A stretch of DNA of 38,740 bases, taken from Phaeoceros laevis. Taxonomy: Eukaryota; Anthocerotophyta; Anthocerotopsida; Notothyladales. A program made the translations under genes and the position numbers. Under the pieces are notes generated by a model. It saw only the letters and a program-made list of their open reading frames with translations. It did no database searches and was not told the DNA's origin. Shown piece after piece: positions 1 through 10,899 of this stretch (positions are counted from its first letter, which is position 1; every line of letters begins with the position of its first letter). The stretch covers positions 76,595-115,334 of the forward strand of contig JBNGIQ010009368.1 in the NCBI GenBank assembly GCA_049999765.1. The letters are read 5' to 3'.

Positions 1-355
1 TTTCTTTTTCTTTTTTCTTTTATTTTGAAGTAGTGGGTAGACAGTCTCTCTATGGCACACGGATACATCACATGCATGGCGGCACATTGTCTTGGCACAG
101 GATAACCATGTTCCATCGCCATGGAAAGAGGTGTGCAAGGCATTTGGGTGTATCCGCCATGCGACCTCATGCGACCTTATACACAAAGACAATGTTGCCA
201 AACACCAATCCAAAGCAAATTAAAAAGAAGAACAATGTTGTGTGTTGGTCCCATATTTTGTTGCTTGATTGGTGGTGGGGTGTGAGAGAGAGAGAGCAGG
301 CACGTACCCATTCTCATTTGTACCAATTAATAACAAATAGAAGTGGAAGAAAAAT

Positions 356-473
356 GGGTGCAGCATTGGGACTTCCCGGGAGGTCACCCATCCCAGTACT
401 GATCCGACCCAAAGGTGCTTATCTGCGGAGTTCTGATGGGATTTGGTGTAGTAGCCCTAGTGTGACCGTACCA
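356..473 (-). rRNA. 5S ribosomal RNA-like gene, possibly a diverged copy
   Basis: Read on the minus strand, this stretch matches eukaryotic 5S rRNA over its whole length of about 118 nt. The 3' half is very well kept, with the GGATGGGTGACCTCC block and an ending in TGCTGCACCC. The CCCATCAGAACTCCG block in the 5' half is also intact. The region corresponding to internal box A, after the CCGCAG, is altered (ATAAGCACCTTTGGG instead of the usual TTAAGCGTGCTTGGG type), and the first 30 nt differ from the angiosperm sequence I know. A run of five T on the minus strand (350-354) directly follows the 3' end, as expected for a Pol III terminator. An AT-rich CATATT lies about 29 nt upstream of the 5' end. 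No second copy or 35S rDNA is visible, so this is either a dispersed gene or a 5S-derived pseudogene. Confidence 0.82.
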
Positions 474-479
474 CGATAG

Positions 480-1866
480 AGGTTGTCGCCGACGGAATAT
501 GACCCATAACCCTTACTTTCAAAGAATGCATTTGTTCCGGAGCCCCTTGCCGCCGTTGGCGTGAACAACGGGCCCTCAATTTCACACGACGGCAGGACGA
601 GGGAGCGCAGGAACCGGGAGACAATGGAGCGTGCTTGCCCGCAAGCCCGGCAGCCCAAGGCACGCGCGCGCGAGATGCCGCGGCCTGCCGCCTGGTTTAG
701 GTTCTCTGTCTCCCCTCTCTGACCGCACGGGGCCAGGCCAGGTCGCACGTGCCAGCCTTCAATGCTTGCGTCAAATTAAGGAACGGGAGCTAGCCTTGTC
801 GTGACAATTTGCATCTACCAGGCAGTGGCTTAATTTTGAAGTCTTTGGCTCGAAAATGAAGGGCTAAATCAGAAAAAAAAAACATTCGCACTTATCCGAT
901 TAATTTTTTGACCAGTCTCAAATCGGCCTAAACTTTTGCTCGGTTTGTTCCAACCAAAAGCATGCCACTAAAAAACTCAAATGTTGCCGGTTACCTATCC
1001 GGCCGACCAGATAAAACTAGCCGCCAACCTAAATTGGCCTTGATTGGGACGCCATTGCGTGCTCTACCGCCATAGCTGCTACCGCTATAGCCAGTGTTGG
1101 CGGTTGGCGCCACGGACAGTAGGAAGAAGCTGCAAGGTCATTGAAAATTGGAGGAGGTCAATGGGCTCCTCTGTGCCAAGGTTGAGGAGCTCAATGCAAG
1201 TGAGCTGCATGTTCATTCATGAGGAACGGCGAGTGAGCTACCTAGCTTACACCTTGATGTGGACCGCAGCGCTACGACGTGCAAATCCAGACCTAGAGTT
1301 AACAAAAGGGTTGTTTTTAAATTTTTGGTACTAGCTAATGCGAACCAAATTTACTTAAAGAGATGTTTTAGTCCTGGCGATGTGGCATGGGGGCCAAACC
1401 CCAAATGATACACTCGAACGCGCTGCTAAACCACCAAATCCACTTCTCAACCAAAGTTACGAAACCCCGTTGACAGCCGAGTAAATAGAGATCCATTCTT
1501 TAGTGTCACAACGCAATCGCTCATGCTAACGTGGACCGGAGACATCTCTGGTGCCGGAAAGTTCTTTCCGGCTGTATATCTGTTTCTGTAGTATTGTCTC
1601 TATGGAACTTACTCAAATGTTGCTAAAAGTCGTTTTGAAGACCGACCCATGCGCAGTTACTAATGTGCGTTGAAGCATGAAAAGAACGAAAAAGTTCTCA
1701 AGCAAAGGGACCATCACTGGCCTCCGGATCTTAAATGGCCACCTCATGGGCCAACGTCAATATCCCAGGAGAGGCGAGACAAGTTTGAAAAGAGTTTGAA
1801 AAGAGTGTACAGGCAGTGACCAAAATTCTTCCACCGAAGAAAATGGTCAGAGAAGCTACACGTTGC
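480..1866. other. Intergenic stretch without a recognisable gene
   Basis: About 1.4 kb lies between the 5S-like gene and the phosphatase stop codon. The first 280 bp are GC-rich (CG-dense around 580-690), and the rest is of mixed, more AT-rich composition. Short ORFs occur on both strands, but none resembles a known protein and none shows a coherent coding pattern. I see no tRNA-like fold or tandem array. Confidence 0.5.
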
Positions 1867-2967
1867 TTAAACTCTGCCTTCCGTGAACTTAACGACACAG
1901 TCGTAGAGTCGTCCCCCAAGAAATTCTGCCACTTCTGGATGTTTCACCACGCCGACTTTAAGGGCATCACACTTGAACTGTGCATACAGATTGGTCTCTA
2001 TCCCTCTTCCCATGCCTTCCAAAATGACCAGGTCGGCGTCACCAGCACCAAACGCCAGTTCAGGCGTAACACTAGACAAGTCAAGAACTGGTAAATCATT
2101 TCCCGAATTCAGGACAAGAAGATTCTGAGCATCTACTCCTAGTATAGATGAGGGATCCTTCAGCTTAGCCATCACCTCAAGCAATTCCTCATAAGTGATG
2201 TCATTGATTGCTGGAAGATCGTTGGCTGCTAGGATAACCTTGGCGCCACGTCTCAATAGCTCCCTGGCGAAGGGCAAGATCCCAAGCACAAGGTCAGCAC
2301 CTGAGTTATCGACGAAGATGACTACTTTCTTCCATACATTTCTCAACCACTTTGCCTTGAACTTGTCCAGGTCATCAATAACCCATGGGCGCGGTACCAA
2401 ATACTCGAAACAGCTCTGAAAGGAAAGGCCCTTGCTGGCATATGCTTCTGCAAGAGATGTTGAGCCCAGGTCAAAAATGTTACCAGAGAGCAATCCCCGG
2501 ACGAGATGCTCCAATCGTGCACCCTCATCCTTGACAGCATCCGCAAGACGTGCCACCTCAGGGAACATTGCTAGGGCTTTGGAGTTCTCTTCATCCTTGA
2601 TGCTCCTGAACACGTCATGGAAGCCAGCTTCCCTGAGGCACAATTCTCGTAGCCTGCAGAGCAGGATGCAATCAGGCGGACCCCCGTGGCTGCTGGGGTT
2701 TGCCTGTAGGTCGTTCAGTATCTTAGAATACCTATCAGCGAACTTAGCAGCCCTGGCTGGTGCATCAACTACCGTGTCATCCAGCTCTGCCTGCCTCTTG
2801 AAGATGGGAATGGCCCTTCGGAATAACTGTAGCCAGAGGAGCTCCGTTTGTGTAGGCTGATGGGGAGGGTCCGTAGGGAACCTGTAGGGGATTGTACAAG
2901 GTCGATAACTGTAGTCCAGCCAGGAGTTGAGCAGGGGGAAAGCCACTGGGGCTGATGCACTCTCCAT
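1867..2967 (-). CDS. DUF89 / ARMT1-like damage-control phosphatase (At2g17340 type)
   Basis: This is a single uninterrupted reading frame of 366 codons, close to the roughly 367 residues of Arabidopsis At2g17340. The C-terminal half carries the DUF89 metal-phosphatase signatures: FVDNSG (about 218-223, Asp220-Asn221) and ANDLPAINDIT (about 248-258, Asn249-Asp250 and Asn255-Asp256), followed by a conserved C-terminal segment with EGMGRGIETNLYAQF. Members of this family remove phosphate from damaged or surplus phosphometabolites in the cytosol; plants also carry the domain fused to pantothenate kinase. The helical N-terminal half (about 40-200) fits the all-alpha part of the fold. No signal or transit peptide is apparent. 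The ATG at 2967 is the first in frame. The gene is intronless, unlike its two intron-rich neighbours, and is divergent from HCF164, with which it may share a promoter. The family call is firm; the exact substrate is not known from sequence. Confidence 0.9.
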   Translation of the reverse strand: MESASAPVAFPLLNSWLDYSYRPCTIPYRFPTDPPHQPTQTELLWLQLFRRAIPIFKRQAELDDTVVDAPARAAKFADRYSKILNDLQANPSSHGGPPDCILLCRLRELCLREAGFHDVFRSIKDEENSKALAMFPEVARLADAVKDEGARLEHLVRGLLSGNIFDLGSTSLAEAYASKGLSFQSCFEYLVPRPWVIDDLDKFKAKWLRNVWKKVVIFVDNSGADLVLGILPFARELLRRGAKVILAANDLPAINDITYEELLEVMAKLKDPSSILGVDAQNLLVLNSGNDLPVLDLSSVTPELAFGAGDADLVILEGMGRGIETNLYAQFKCDALKVGVVKHPEVAEFLGGRLYDCVVKFTEGRV

Positions 2968-3276
2968 GCCTCAAAAAAGCGCCTGTAGCAGGTGCAAGCT
3001 TACCGGATTTGACCGGCCAGGGAAGCAACCTAGCTCAGCTTCTGTGGGACGCCATCTCGACTCCAATTGACCCATGCATGTAGTTACACGCTGCTGTGCT
3101 GCTGATGAAAGCGGAACCCTGGGCTCAACCCCATTTTTGCTAAACCGCAATGGCATATTTAACTTTTTCCTCTGGAGCTTCTATTTTATGCCAGGAGAAG
3201 AAGATTTCGTGTATTCGTGGTGGTTGGGTAACGAAGAGGCGTGAAGTGTGAGATGAGGGACTAGATTGGAGCCACA
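2968..3276. promoter_or_regulatory. Short divergent intergenic region between phosphatase and HCF164
   Basis: Only 309 bp separate the two start codons, so both 5' UTRs and core promoters must fit here. I do not see a clear TATA box in either orientation. A compact bidirectional promoter is an inference from spacing alone. Confidence 0.5.
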
Positions 3277-4357
3277 ATGCAGCTTTTCCCTGCCACAATC
3301 GCCACCAGTAGCTCTCCTCCCTTTCCCCTGCACCGCCACTCTCCGCAGGCAACGTTCTATCATCAGCAGAAACGAGGAAGGTGTGGGATTAGCTTCCGAG
3401 TGCGCCCTGCGGGGCAGTCTGGCAGATGGAGTTGCGCGGCCGAGCCTGATAGTTTTGCATCTACACCAGCTAGTGTTGGCAATGAGGTACTGCGCATAGC
3501 CAGGTGACAGATTTTGGCAGCCAGCCTGTGGCCTGCATCCAAGCTTTTCCAATCTGTAACTCCTCCCTGCCTGCTTGACTACGGTTTGCAGGCGGATGTA
3601 CCAGCCGACGATGGGAGTGCCAACTCCGACAGAAGCAGTGGTTTGCCTGTTGAGTCGTCCTATCAGGGCCCCAGCAGCAATGGCAATCGGGCATTGGCCC
3701 TCGCTTCTTGTGCTATTGCGGTGGGTTTGTTTTTAGCACCGAGGCTCATCAGCACAGGTCCAGGTCTAGGAGAACTATCTGCTATGGCCGTCCCGTATGA
3801 GGAGGTGAGACTCAAATCCTGCTAAATGGGGCTTATCTTTTCAAGTGCCCAGTCCTGATGTGACTTCTATGACTTCAGGCTATTGGCAACGGCCGCCCGA
3901 CAATCGTCGAGTTCTACGCAGACTGGTGCGAGGTCTGCCGGGAAATGGCTGGTGATGTGTACGCTGTAGAGCAGGAGTACAAGTGAGTTCCGTTCCCATG
4001 TGCAGAAAGCTGGGTCCAGCACATTTGCTCTTGAAGCCATACTTATGCACCGTCGAGGTGATGTCCAGAGACAAGGTCAATTTCGTGATGCTAAATGTGG
4101 ACAATTCGAAGTGGGAGCAGGAGCTGGATGAGTTCGGCGTGGAGGGAATTCCGCACTTCGCCTTCCTGGACGGCCGAGGTAACGAGGAAGGTATGACTGT
4201 AGGAAGGTTGCCTAGAAGCTTCCTGCGGGAGAACGTTGACGCCCTTGCCAGAGGAGAGTCCGTCATTCCTCACAGCAGGGTCGTGGGACGCTTTTCCGGT
4301 GCGGACTTCAGACAGGCACCGTCAATTGTTGGACCCCGCAGCCACAGCAGCTCTTAA
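3277..4357 (+). CDS. HCF164: HCF164-like thylakoid thioredoxin
   Basis: I assemble four exons: 3277-3486, 3592-3804, 3879-3982 and 4069-4357, giving 271 residues (Arabidopsis HCF164 has about 261). All three introns are GT-AG, of 105, 74 and 86 bp, in phases 0, 0 and 2. Residues 1 to about 70 are rich in Ser, Arg and Pro like a plastid transit peptide. Residues 103-122 form one membrane anchor. A thioredoxin fold follows, with the active site WCEVC (Trp157, Cys158, Cys161), the motif typical of HCF164, and the cis-proline in GVEGIPHF (Pro204). HCF164 is anchored in the thylakoid membrane with its redox domain in the lumen, passes electrons from stromal thioredoxin (with CCDA), and is needed for cytochrome b6f assembly. 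Start choice: this ATG is in frame with the transit-like exon and all downstream exons. It converges on PRP19 with 328 bp between stop codons. Confidence 0.92.
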
Positions 4358-4685
4358 GAGTTGAGGCCTCATTTCTCAAAGTCGCTCAAGTACACGTCCT
4401 TACGTTTTCCACTCATACCAATTAATGCAAGGAATCAGGGGATTTTGCACCACAGTATTGCGTAATTGTGAGAGTGGCTGCGAAAAGTGACTGTCCTTTC
4501 CAACTCCCCTCAACATATCCTTGTCCAATGCTGCCCACCCACCGTACTGTGAACCAGCATGATCCCCAAAATCCTAACACGAAGAGAGAGAGCCCGTAAG
4601 CCGCTTTCCGCCCCATATCATTCTCCATTCTCATTTCTGTGCACCTGGGCACTGAAAACCCGAGAATGAATTACGCAATATGTAA

Positions 4686-7600
4686 CTACGACTCTGCAGC
4701 AGCTGATGGGGCTCCAAATATGCGTAATTGTCGATCATTTGTTCCAACTGCCAAATAGGATGCATCCGGTCCGAAACGAACACACATAATTTTCCCTGCA
4801 CAAAATGGATACATGCTTGAGATGCATATAGGGCTGTCACTGTTCAATACCACGTACATAAAAATCCGACAAATCCAAGCCCAACCTGTCCCTGAGACAT
4901 CTGGGAACATCTTGACGGCATTCCACTCTTGCTTCACACTCGCAACTTGGAATACCCTGGTCGCGTACAGAACTATTAGTAGCGAACAGAGGAGCTCTGA
5001 TCAACGGTACAATGGATGGAGCAGGATACAACTGACTGACCTTACGTCCGACCCACCGATGGCAAGGTAGCTTCCACTGAAGTCAAACTCGACTGCATTC
5101 AACATATGAGGAACAGGAAGTGACGCCAACCATCAAGTGCAAAAGAAAAGGTGGTAAGTGGCATCAGCAGGGAATACTTAGATACTATGTGGAATGCGAT
5201 CCATGCAGAAATCGAGCAACTACTCCCTACACAAAGCAGCTATACAGTACCCTCAGACCAAACACCAATACCTGTATTCGTGGGGGTGTTTGAATCATAG
5301 GGTGAAAAGGAACGAAAGTTTTTAAGCTTGCGCAAGTCCCACAATCTCACACCGTCGACAGCAGAAGTCTGCAGCAGAAAATCTCCAAGCTGGATCAATG
5401 CTTCCAAACTTAAGATGTGTATTGCTGCACTAAAACCCAGCGCAGGGTGAAGCTAGACCACATGTCTGGGCACTCACTGCAAGAAAGTAGCCATTCTCTG
5501 AGAAGGAAATGTCTGCAACTGGCCCCTTGTGACCCTCAAACTTTGCAACGTTTGACTGTGGATACCCTTTACACGACAGTCAGCATAAAGCACAATCTGT
5601 CCTAGTTGAACGCCAACAGTCTATTTCAGTGTAAAACCCTACTAGTATACATTTTGTTCAGTTTCAAGTTATATCCGACAAGAATAGGACAGTGAATTTC
5701 CGACATGCCTGTGATTTCACATCCCAAATGCGCACAAGTGATTCTGCAGTTCCAGTGCCCAAAATAAGGCCATCTGGATGAAAAGCTGCTGATGTATACC
5801 CTTCCTGGACCGAAGGCTCACTCACCTGCAAGTCCAGTGGATAAATGGATGAGCTCTTGAGATGCCAGCTGAAGAGAGCGAGAATATCATAACAAGGCAC
5901 ATCTAACCACCTGAGCCAGGCAAAGACCAGATGACAGGTCATAAAACCCCCAAGTCTTATCTGCTGATGCTGTTACGAAGTAGTTGTGTGTCGCATGTAC
6001 TGTAACAGCCCGGACCTGCGTAGTCAACAATAAAAACTACTGATCAGTCCTGGTAGCAATCCAGCTCTTCAACTACAGGTGAGATAAAGAGCTTCTGCTC
6101 TTCCTGTCAGCCCAGGAGGGCTTTGGGCATTGGGACTACACCATGCACAGATTTGTTCCTCACTAGACAAAAACATTTCAACTCCAACCACAGTCTTACC
6201 TCTTGTGTGTGATCTTTCAATGTGTGCTTGCATTCATATGACCCATTCTCCTTGCCTTGCCAGATCTTGACGGTCTGGAGAACATCGATATACCATTAGT
6301 ATAGAAACAAGAGCTGTTCAATGGAAAACCCCTGAATCCGCTTACCTGATCAGCAGAGCTTGTAATCACAAGGTCATCCCTGGGCACAAACTTGACACTT
6401 GTAACCTGCAGCCCAGCCAACAAGGAACCAGAATGCGTATGAAACTGAAACAATGAGAATGTACATAAATCCTGGACACAGGGAAAACGATGACACTTTA
6501 TCTCATACGCTCTGCTACAATGAGTTAACCCTTTGATAACCGGCCGCTTCAACTAGAATGTTACATGTAGGCTAAACGGTGTTGGAATCTTACCCTTTTG
6601 GTATGTTCAGACAAAGTGGCCAAAATCTGTCCAGCTGTGCGATCCAACACCACAGCATTTGAATCCATCCCTCCAGTCAATATAAGATCCTGGGACAGCC
6701 AAGAATGCAAGCAAGTGTTACAACAGGTCAGAGGCCATGGGAGATCCAGCTAGCATTGAACTGGTGCATCAGCTATCAGGAGTCTTCCTTACCTTAGAAG
6801 GATGAATGTCAATAGATAGTATTCCTGGTTTCACAGTCTTATGAAGGGGATGGCTTGAAATCTGAGTATATGTCTCCAGTGACTCTGAAGTAGCTAAGGA
6901 TGAAGCAACCTGCAGCAGAAGCCGCAGACAAGAGTCACACATGGACATATAGATTCCCAATTGGATAAACACGCCGAAAACTACTGAGAACTTTGAAATT
7001 GCATCACTGTGCATGTGGTCAACCTGCCGCCTTTTACGTTGACCAGACAGCCTTGCATTGCACTCGGTGAGCTCCTTTATTATATCTGTTGTAATCCCTT
7101 GCTTGGCTTTCTTTCCAGGATTAGCAGGCTGAGTATCTGAATCGAGAACTGTGGATTGACATATAAGCTGTTAGGACACTACATGATTCAGATGAAGTGA
7201 AACACTGAACTGGAGACCCAGATGTGGCACAATCCAACAGTGCAAGGATGCAGTACGTTACAGCACTATGCCTACCACAAAGATGGTATCCACGAACAGG
7301 TTATTGTTTTGGTTACTAACCCCTCTTTCCATTGCTTGCGGTCGTCGGTACCACACTGGTGGGTGCAGAGGATATAGGACCTGGTAGGTGCCTCCCTGCC
7401 TGGAGGAGCAACCCCCGTGCCTCATCCCTTTCCTTTTTCAATCTGGCAATAACTCTGCAAGCAGCATCATGCTGCAAGGTCCCACATTAGGTCTGTGAAA
7501 ATACTTGCAAACCTCTAGCAGCTACATGCCACAAATGGTCCTAGGGAGGGTCAATCCGTACGCAGAAGTCTGTACCTGGTACAAGGCATGACTCAGCTCC

Positions 7601-8474
7601 TGCCGTGCCGTGTGCAACTGCTGTTCGAGCGCGTAATTCGACAAAACCACTGCGTCCCATTCCTGATAACTCAGAGCCATCATGATTCATGATAAATGCA
7701 CGCTGTACAAATATCACATTCATGCTGCAAGAATTGCGATCAACTACAGGATATTTTAATGCTCACATTCTGAAAAAGGCCAAGCATTCCAGGTATGCTT
7801 GCGGCTTGCAGGGGCCTTGGCTTCACAGCCTGCAAAAACGAACCAAGCTGTTGCCAAATCCAGAAACCCAAATGTGCATAATACTCCAAGCATGCCTACT
7901 GATTAAACGGCCAAAAAAAACATCCAAATGTATGAACTGACACAAGCGCCAACTTCTAGAAATTTCAATGCCTTACCTTATTGGTCAACACAGGCATGAG
8001 ATCTTCTGATGTCAGAGCTTCTTTTGTAACTGGGCAGGTTCCATGGTCCTAATATTAAATCAACAGGCATGAGTTTCAGGAGCTGCAACTTAAAGAAAAA
8101 GCCAAACAATTATCAACATTATTAGATGTATCCGGCAGCCATGCAAGCTAACAACCCCCACATGAAACACACGAATGTCGACTCTGCCAGCAGAAAAAAT
8201 GACTGAGCTCGTCAGGTAGCAGTCAAACAGAAAAGTCACTGCCACTCTATAATGTGGAAATAGCTGCACCAACTTACGGCAAGATGTGTCTCGATCAATC
8301 TCCTCTCAAAAAGAAGTCCAGATTTTTTCGATACCACGGGCTCCTCAGGGGTGACTCCGGAAACTAGCTCCACTCAAGTCCAGCAGTCAGTGCGTAAGGC
8401 GTGACGACGGGGTGACGGGGCGAACGACCAACAGACAGGAGGGCAGGTAGGGAGAACGCACTTGCACAAAACAT
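4686..8474 (-). CDS. PRP19: Pre-mRNA-processing factor 19 (PRP19/MAC3), U-box E3 ligase
   Basis: Eighteen coding exons (minus strand, high to low): 8474-8462, 8363-8278, 8048-7977, 7829-7767, 7662-7576, 7471-7321, 7148-7024, 6909-6793, 6689-6594, 6405-6346, 6274-6200, 6015-5911, 5825-5709, 5555-5478, 5368-5272, 5092-5041, 4956-4886, 4795-4686. They sum to 1575 nt and 524 residues, the size of plant MAC3A/B. Residues 1-57 are the U-box ([33 protein letters not shown]). About 58-137 is the Prp19 coiled-coil/tetramerisation region. A basic linker ending in QRKRRQ reaches residue 199, and WD40 repeats run to the C-terminus ([37 protein letters not shown]). PRP19 is the scaffold ligase of the NineTeen/MOS4-associated complex, acting in spliceosome activation, DNA repair and plant immunity. 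All splice sites are GT-AG except intron 13 (GC-AG). No inactivating change was found. Confidence 0.95.
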
Positions 8475-8902
8475 GATGGCTCGCGGCTGCTACTTCGTTC
8501 TCCTGATGCTTGGACGACTCTCCCTTGGCGTGACTGAGCCCTACATGACGATAGGAAACTTTGATAACATTGAGTGAGCAAATTTAGGGTGCGAGCCCGT
8601 GATGTCCTGGTTCCGTCGTAGTTGTGGCGGACTTGTTCCACAGGGGGCTAAAAACAGGTTGATGGTGCTCTTTTTTTTTTTGGAGCTTTTTTTAAGGGAG
8701 CTCATGCTATCCATTAGATAAATCTATAAGCGCTTTCACATTTACTTCTATAAGTAAACCCGCTATCACCGGCAGTGAACAGGGCAAGCCAAGTTTTGGC
8801 TTGACATGCCCTAGGCACGTGGTCTCAAACAATCGCCGAAAAGCCATGGATACTAGGTGTTAAGCTTAGTTAATGGAAACGCGTTTAGGGCTAACTCGAA
8901 AC

Positions 8903-8932
8903 GCGTTTCGAACGGACAGTACGTTCGAAACG
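8903..8932. repeat. Inverted repeat, 11-bp arms with 7-nt loop
   Basis: CGTTTCGAACG (8904-8914) is followed by GACAGTA and then its exact reverse complement CGTTCGAAACG (8922-8932). The preceding CTCGAAACG also pairs partly with sequence in the arms. The hairpin lies in a block full of GAAACG motifs. Confidence 0.7.
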
Positions 8933-9386
8933 AGTCCAAAACGCACGGGATGGGATAACATTACTTAAAAGTATTGGAGTATAAAAAAAAGTTAAGTTGG
9001 TGCTGAAACGTTTTGGGCCAAAAGATGTGCCGTGAGATGTGCCGTGAGGCACGCCTCCGCGCGTGGAGTTTAGGGCGCTTCTCCCTCCGTCCGTTTGGGC
9101 AGCCGCATGGAGCGCCGCCTACGGCTACTAGAAATCCCAGCCCTATGATATATGGCGCTCCTAGCAGCTGGCTAGGAGCCTTCGCCCCCACGTGCCTGCC
9201 TGCATCACGCCGCCCGGCGGCCTGCCAGCAGCTGGAACGACTGCCCCGCCGTGCTGCTGCCGGCCAGTCCCAGGATGACGTCATGACTACACGGACCCAT
9301 AATATAAAATTATAAATCAGGGTCTACACCCCTTTCCCTAACGGACGGCAAAAACTGTTTGAACGCATGGAAACGTCCCGAAACAT

Positions 9387-9410
9387 GGTGAAACGTACGT
9401 ACGTTTCGCC
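9387..9410. repeat. Palindrome around GAAACGTACGTACGTTTC
   Basis: Positions 9390-9407 form a perfect 18-bp palindrome, which extends to 24 bp with one mismatched pair. It belongs to the same GAAACG motif family as the hairpin at 8903-8932, about 480 bp to the left. Confidence 0.75.
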
Positions 9411-9764
9411 GTAGGCCGCAACTAAGTTGTTAAGCCTCAAAAACTAACTAAATGAGAAGTAAACCACATGGGCATGTTTAACAAGGGAACCACCAAGCTA
9501 CAGCATCATAACACTGAGGCAACAAGATGAACTTAGGATAAACATGAGGCAAGAGGAAGTGACTGAACTAATTGGAAATAAAGAAGTAAACACTGTTAAT
9601 TTAAATATTTTGAACAGAACAAAAATAAAGAAAAATAGAATGGATGCTATGATATAAAGCCACCTTGGAAAAAAATAATAAAAATAATAATAATATGGAC
9701 CTAGAACGTAATGTAAGATAAGAAGCAATAACCTTTGAGATAACATACATCACTAAAAAACATA

Positions 9765-10330
9765 CTCATACTTTAGAAAGAAAATGACCCACCAAAATAG
9801 CTCTGCCCTGTCCAAAATGACAGCCACCGAAGTGTTGGGATCATCCAAATTCATCACTTGCTCCATGGTGGCAGCTGTAGCCAAGGGTGAAATCGGGTGC
9901 CACCCGAACAGAAGGAAATATGGGAAAAAGTCACTCAAAGAGGTCTCCTTGCTAAACCAATAACCCATTGTAATGTAAGGCAACATCAAGTCTCAGTTTC
10001 TATGATGTTGAGTCAACCAAAGCTTGTGCAATCCCCTCTTAGTGGTCTAGACCATGCACTCTGCAAGTCCGTCCGCCTGAGGGTGCTCCCATGAGGTGCG
10101 ACGATGGTCCACCAAAGCCAAGTCGAGCAGCTCTTGGAATGCTCCATTGAATTCTGATCCCTAGTCTGTCAAACATTCTGCACAAGCTCCGAACCGGCTG
10201 AAGATAGAATGTAGTTCTAAAAGCTTTGACTAGTGATCACTGCTTCCTTGTTAGGCAAAGCAACCAGGTCAACCCACTTGCTAAAACGTTCAATCATTAC
10301 ATTACTAGACATTGCCTTGTGGAGTCTTGG
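9765..10330 (-). pseudogene. Decayed Ty3/gypsy integrase fragment
   Basis: On the minus strand, reading from about 10330 down to 9765 across several stops and frame changes, the order of motifs is that of a gypsy integrase core. It begins with VMIERFSKWVDLVALPNKEA, continues with a TD-GSEFN block (second catalytic Asp), and then DHRRTSWEHPQADGLAERVV (catalytic Glu in LAERV). It ends with a C-terminal part that includes FLLFGWHPISPL and a segment open from 9989 to 9753. A TAG stands inside the DQGSEF-type motif. The first catalytic Asp and the H2C2 zinc finger are not recognisable upstream. It differs in wording from the gypsy at 13.3-14.9 kb, so it is a separate, older fragment. Typical neighbours (RT, RNase H, LTRs) are not visible. 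Confidence 0.72.
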
Positions 10331-10747
10331 GAAGCTCTCCACAAGGATCACAACTCCATCATTAAAACAAGCCTTGGATGGGTAGAGGGTGTAGCACCAG
10401 TTGAGTGTAGTGAAATGAGCCAGAACACGGTCGCATTGTTCATACCTTGTGACAACTTCCCTGACCTATGAAAACATGCATGTCCAAAAAAATTTTGGAA
10501 GCAACAAACTCTAGGTTTGCTTCACATCAAAGTGCCTTATTTCATCATGCACTCTTTGAACCAAAGCCCTGCGTTCATGCAGTGGTGGCACCACCCTTTC
10601 ACCCAACGCCAAGACTTGCACCAAATGATCAGATCTCCGGGAAAACCTTTTGCATTGATGTGCTAAGTACTCAATCGAACAATATAGATGGTGCGGAACC
10701 GGCAGAAATCATCCAAAAAGTGAGGAAGTAGAGTGCTCCTCTAAAGG

Positions 10748-10870
10748 ACGGCTTTTTTTGAACGTTCGATTTTATTTCTCGAGGCATATAGCCCAAACCC
10801 ATTACACTGTTACACAAGGAGAACTTGAATCAGGATTTTTCTATTTGTTCCGAGAACTCTAGGCTATGTC
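10748..10870 (-). mobile_element. Possible LINE 3'-end remnant
   Basis: On the minus strand this ends in GGGCTATATGCC, an AATAAAATCGAACG stretch and an A-run (seven T on the plus strand at about 10751-10757). The 3' end of the LINE at 18552 has the same layout (GGGCTATAAAG, CGCG, A-run). Short 3' remnants like this are common for L1-type elements. The assignment rests on layout only, with no coding part. Confidence 0.3.
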
Positions 10871-10899
10871 CTTGTGGATTCCAAAGGACACCTTCGAGA

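Larger units (their letters stand above)
8475..9764. other. Gene-free region upstream of PRP19
   Basis: The first part holds the PRP19 promoter and 5' UTR; no TATA box is evident. From about 8660 the sequence becomes repeat-like. There is a T-run at 8672-8682, a block rich in GAAACG/CGTTTC motifs (8880-9410) with two strong palindromes, a GC-rich core (9040-9260), and then a very AT-rich stretch (9500-9740) with A- and AATA-rich runs. Open frames here lack any recognisable domain. I suspect a degraded mobile element between about 8850 and 9440, but could not name it. Confidence 0.4.

Noticed and set aside
4422-5070. Plus-strand ORF 4813-5070 and similar frames over PRP19
   Set aside because: They lie antisense to PRP19 exons and introns that assemble perfectly, so they are shadows.
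9013-9315. ORFs on both strands at 9.0-9.3 kb as a gene
   Set aside because: Mirror-image frames from a GC-rich, repeat-like block; no domain and no splice-consistent continuation.
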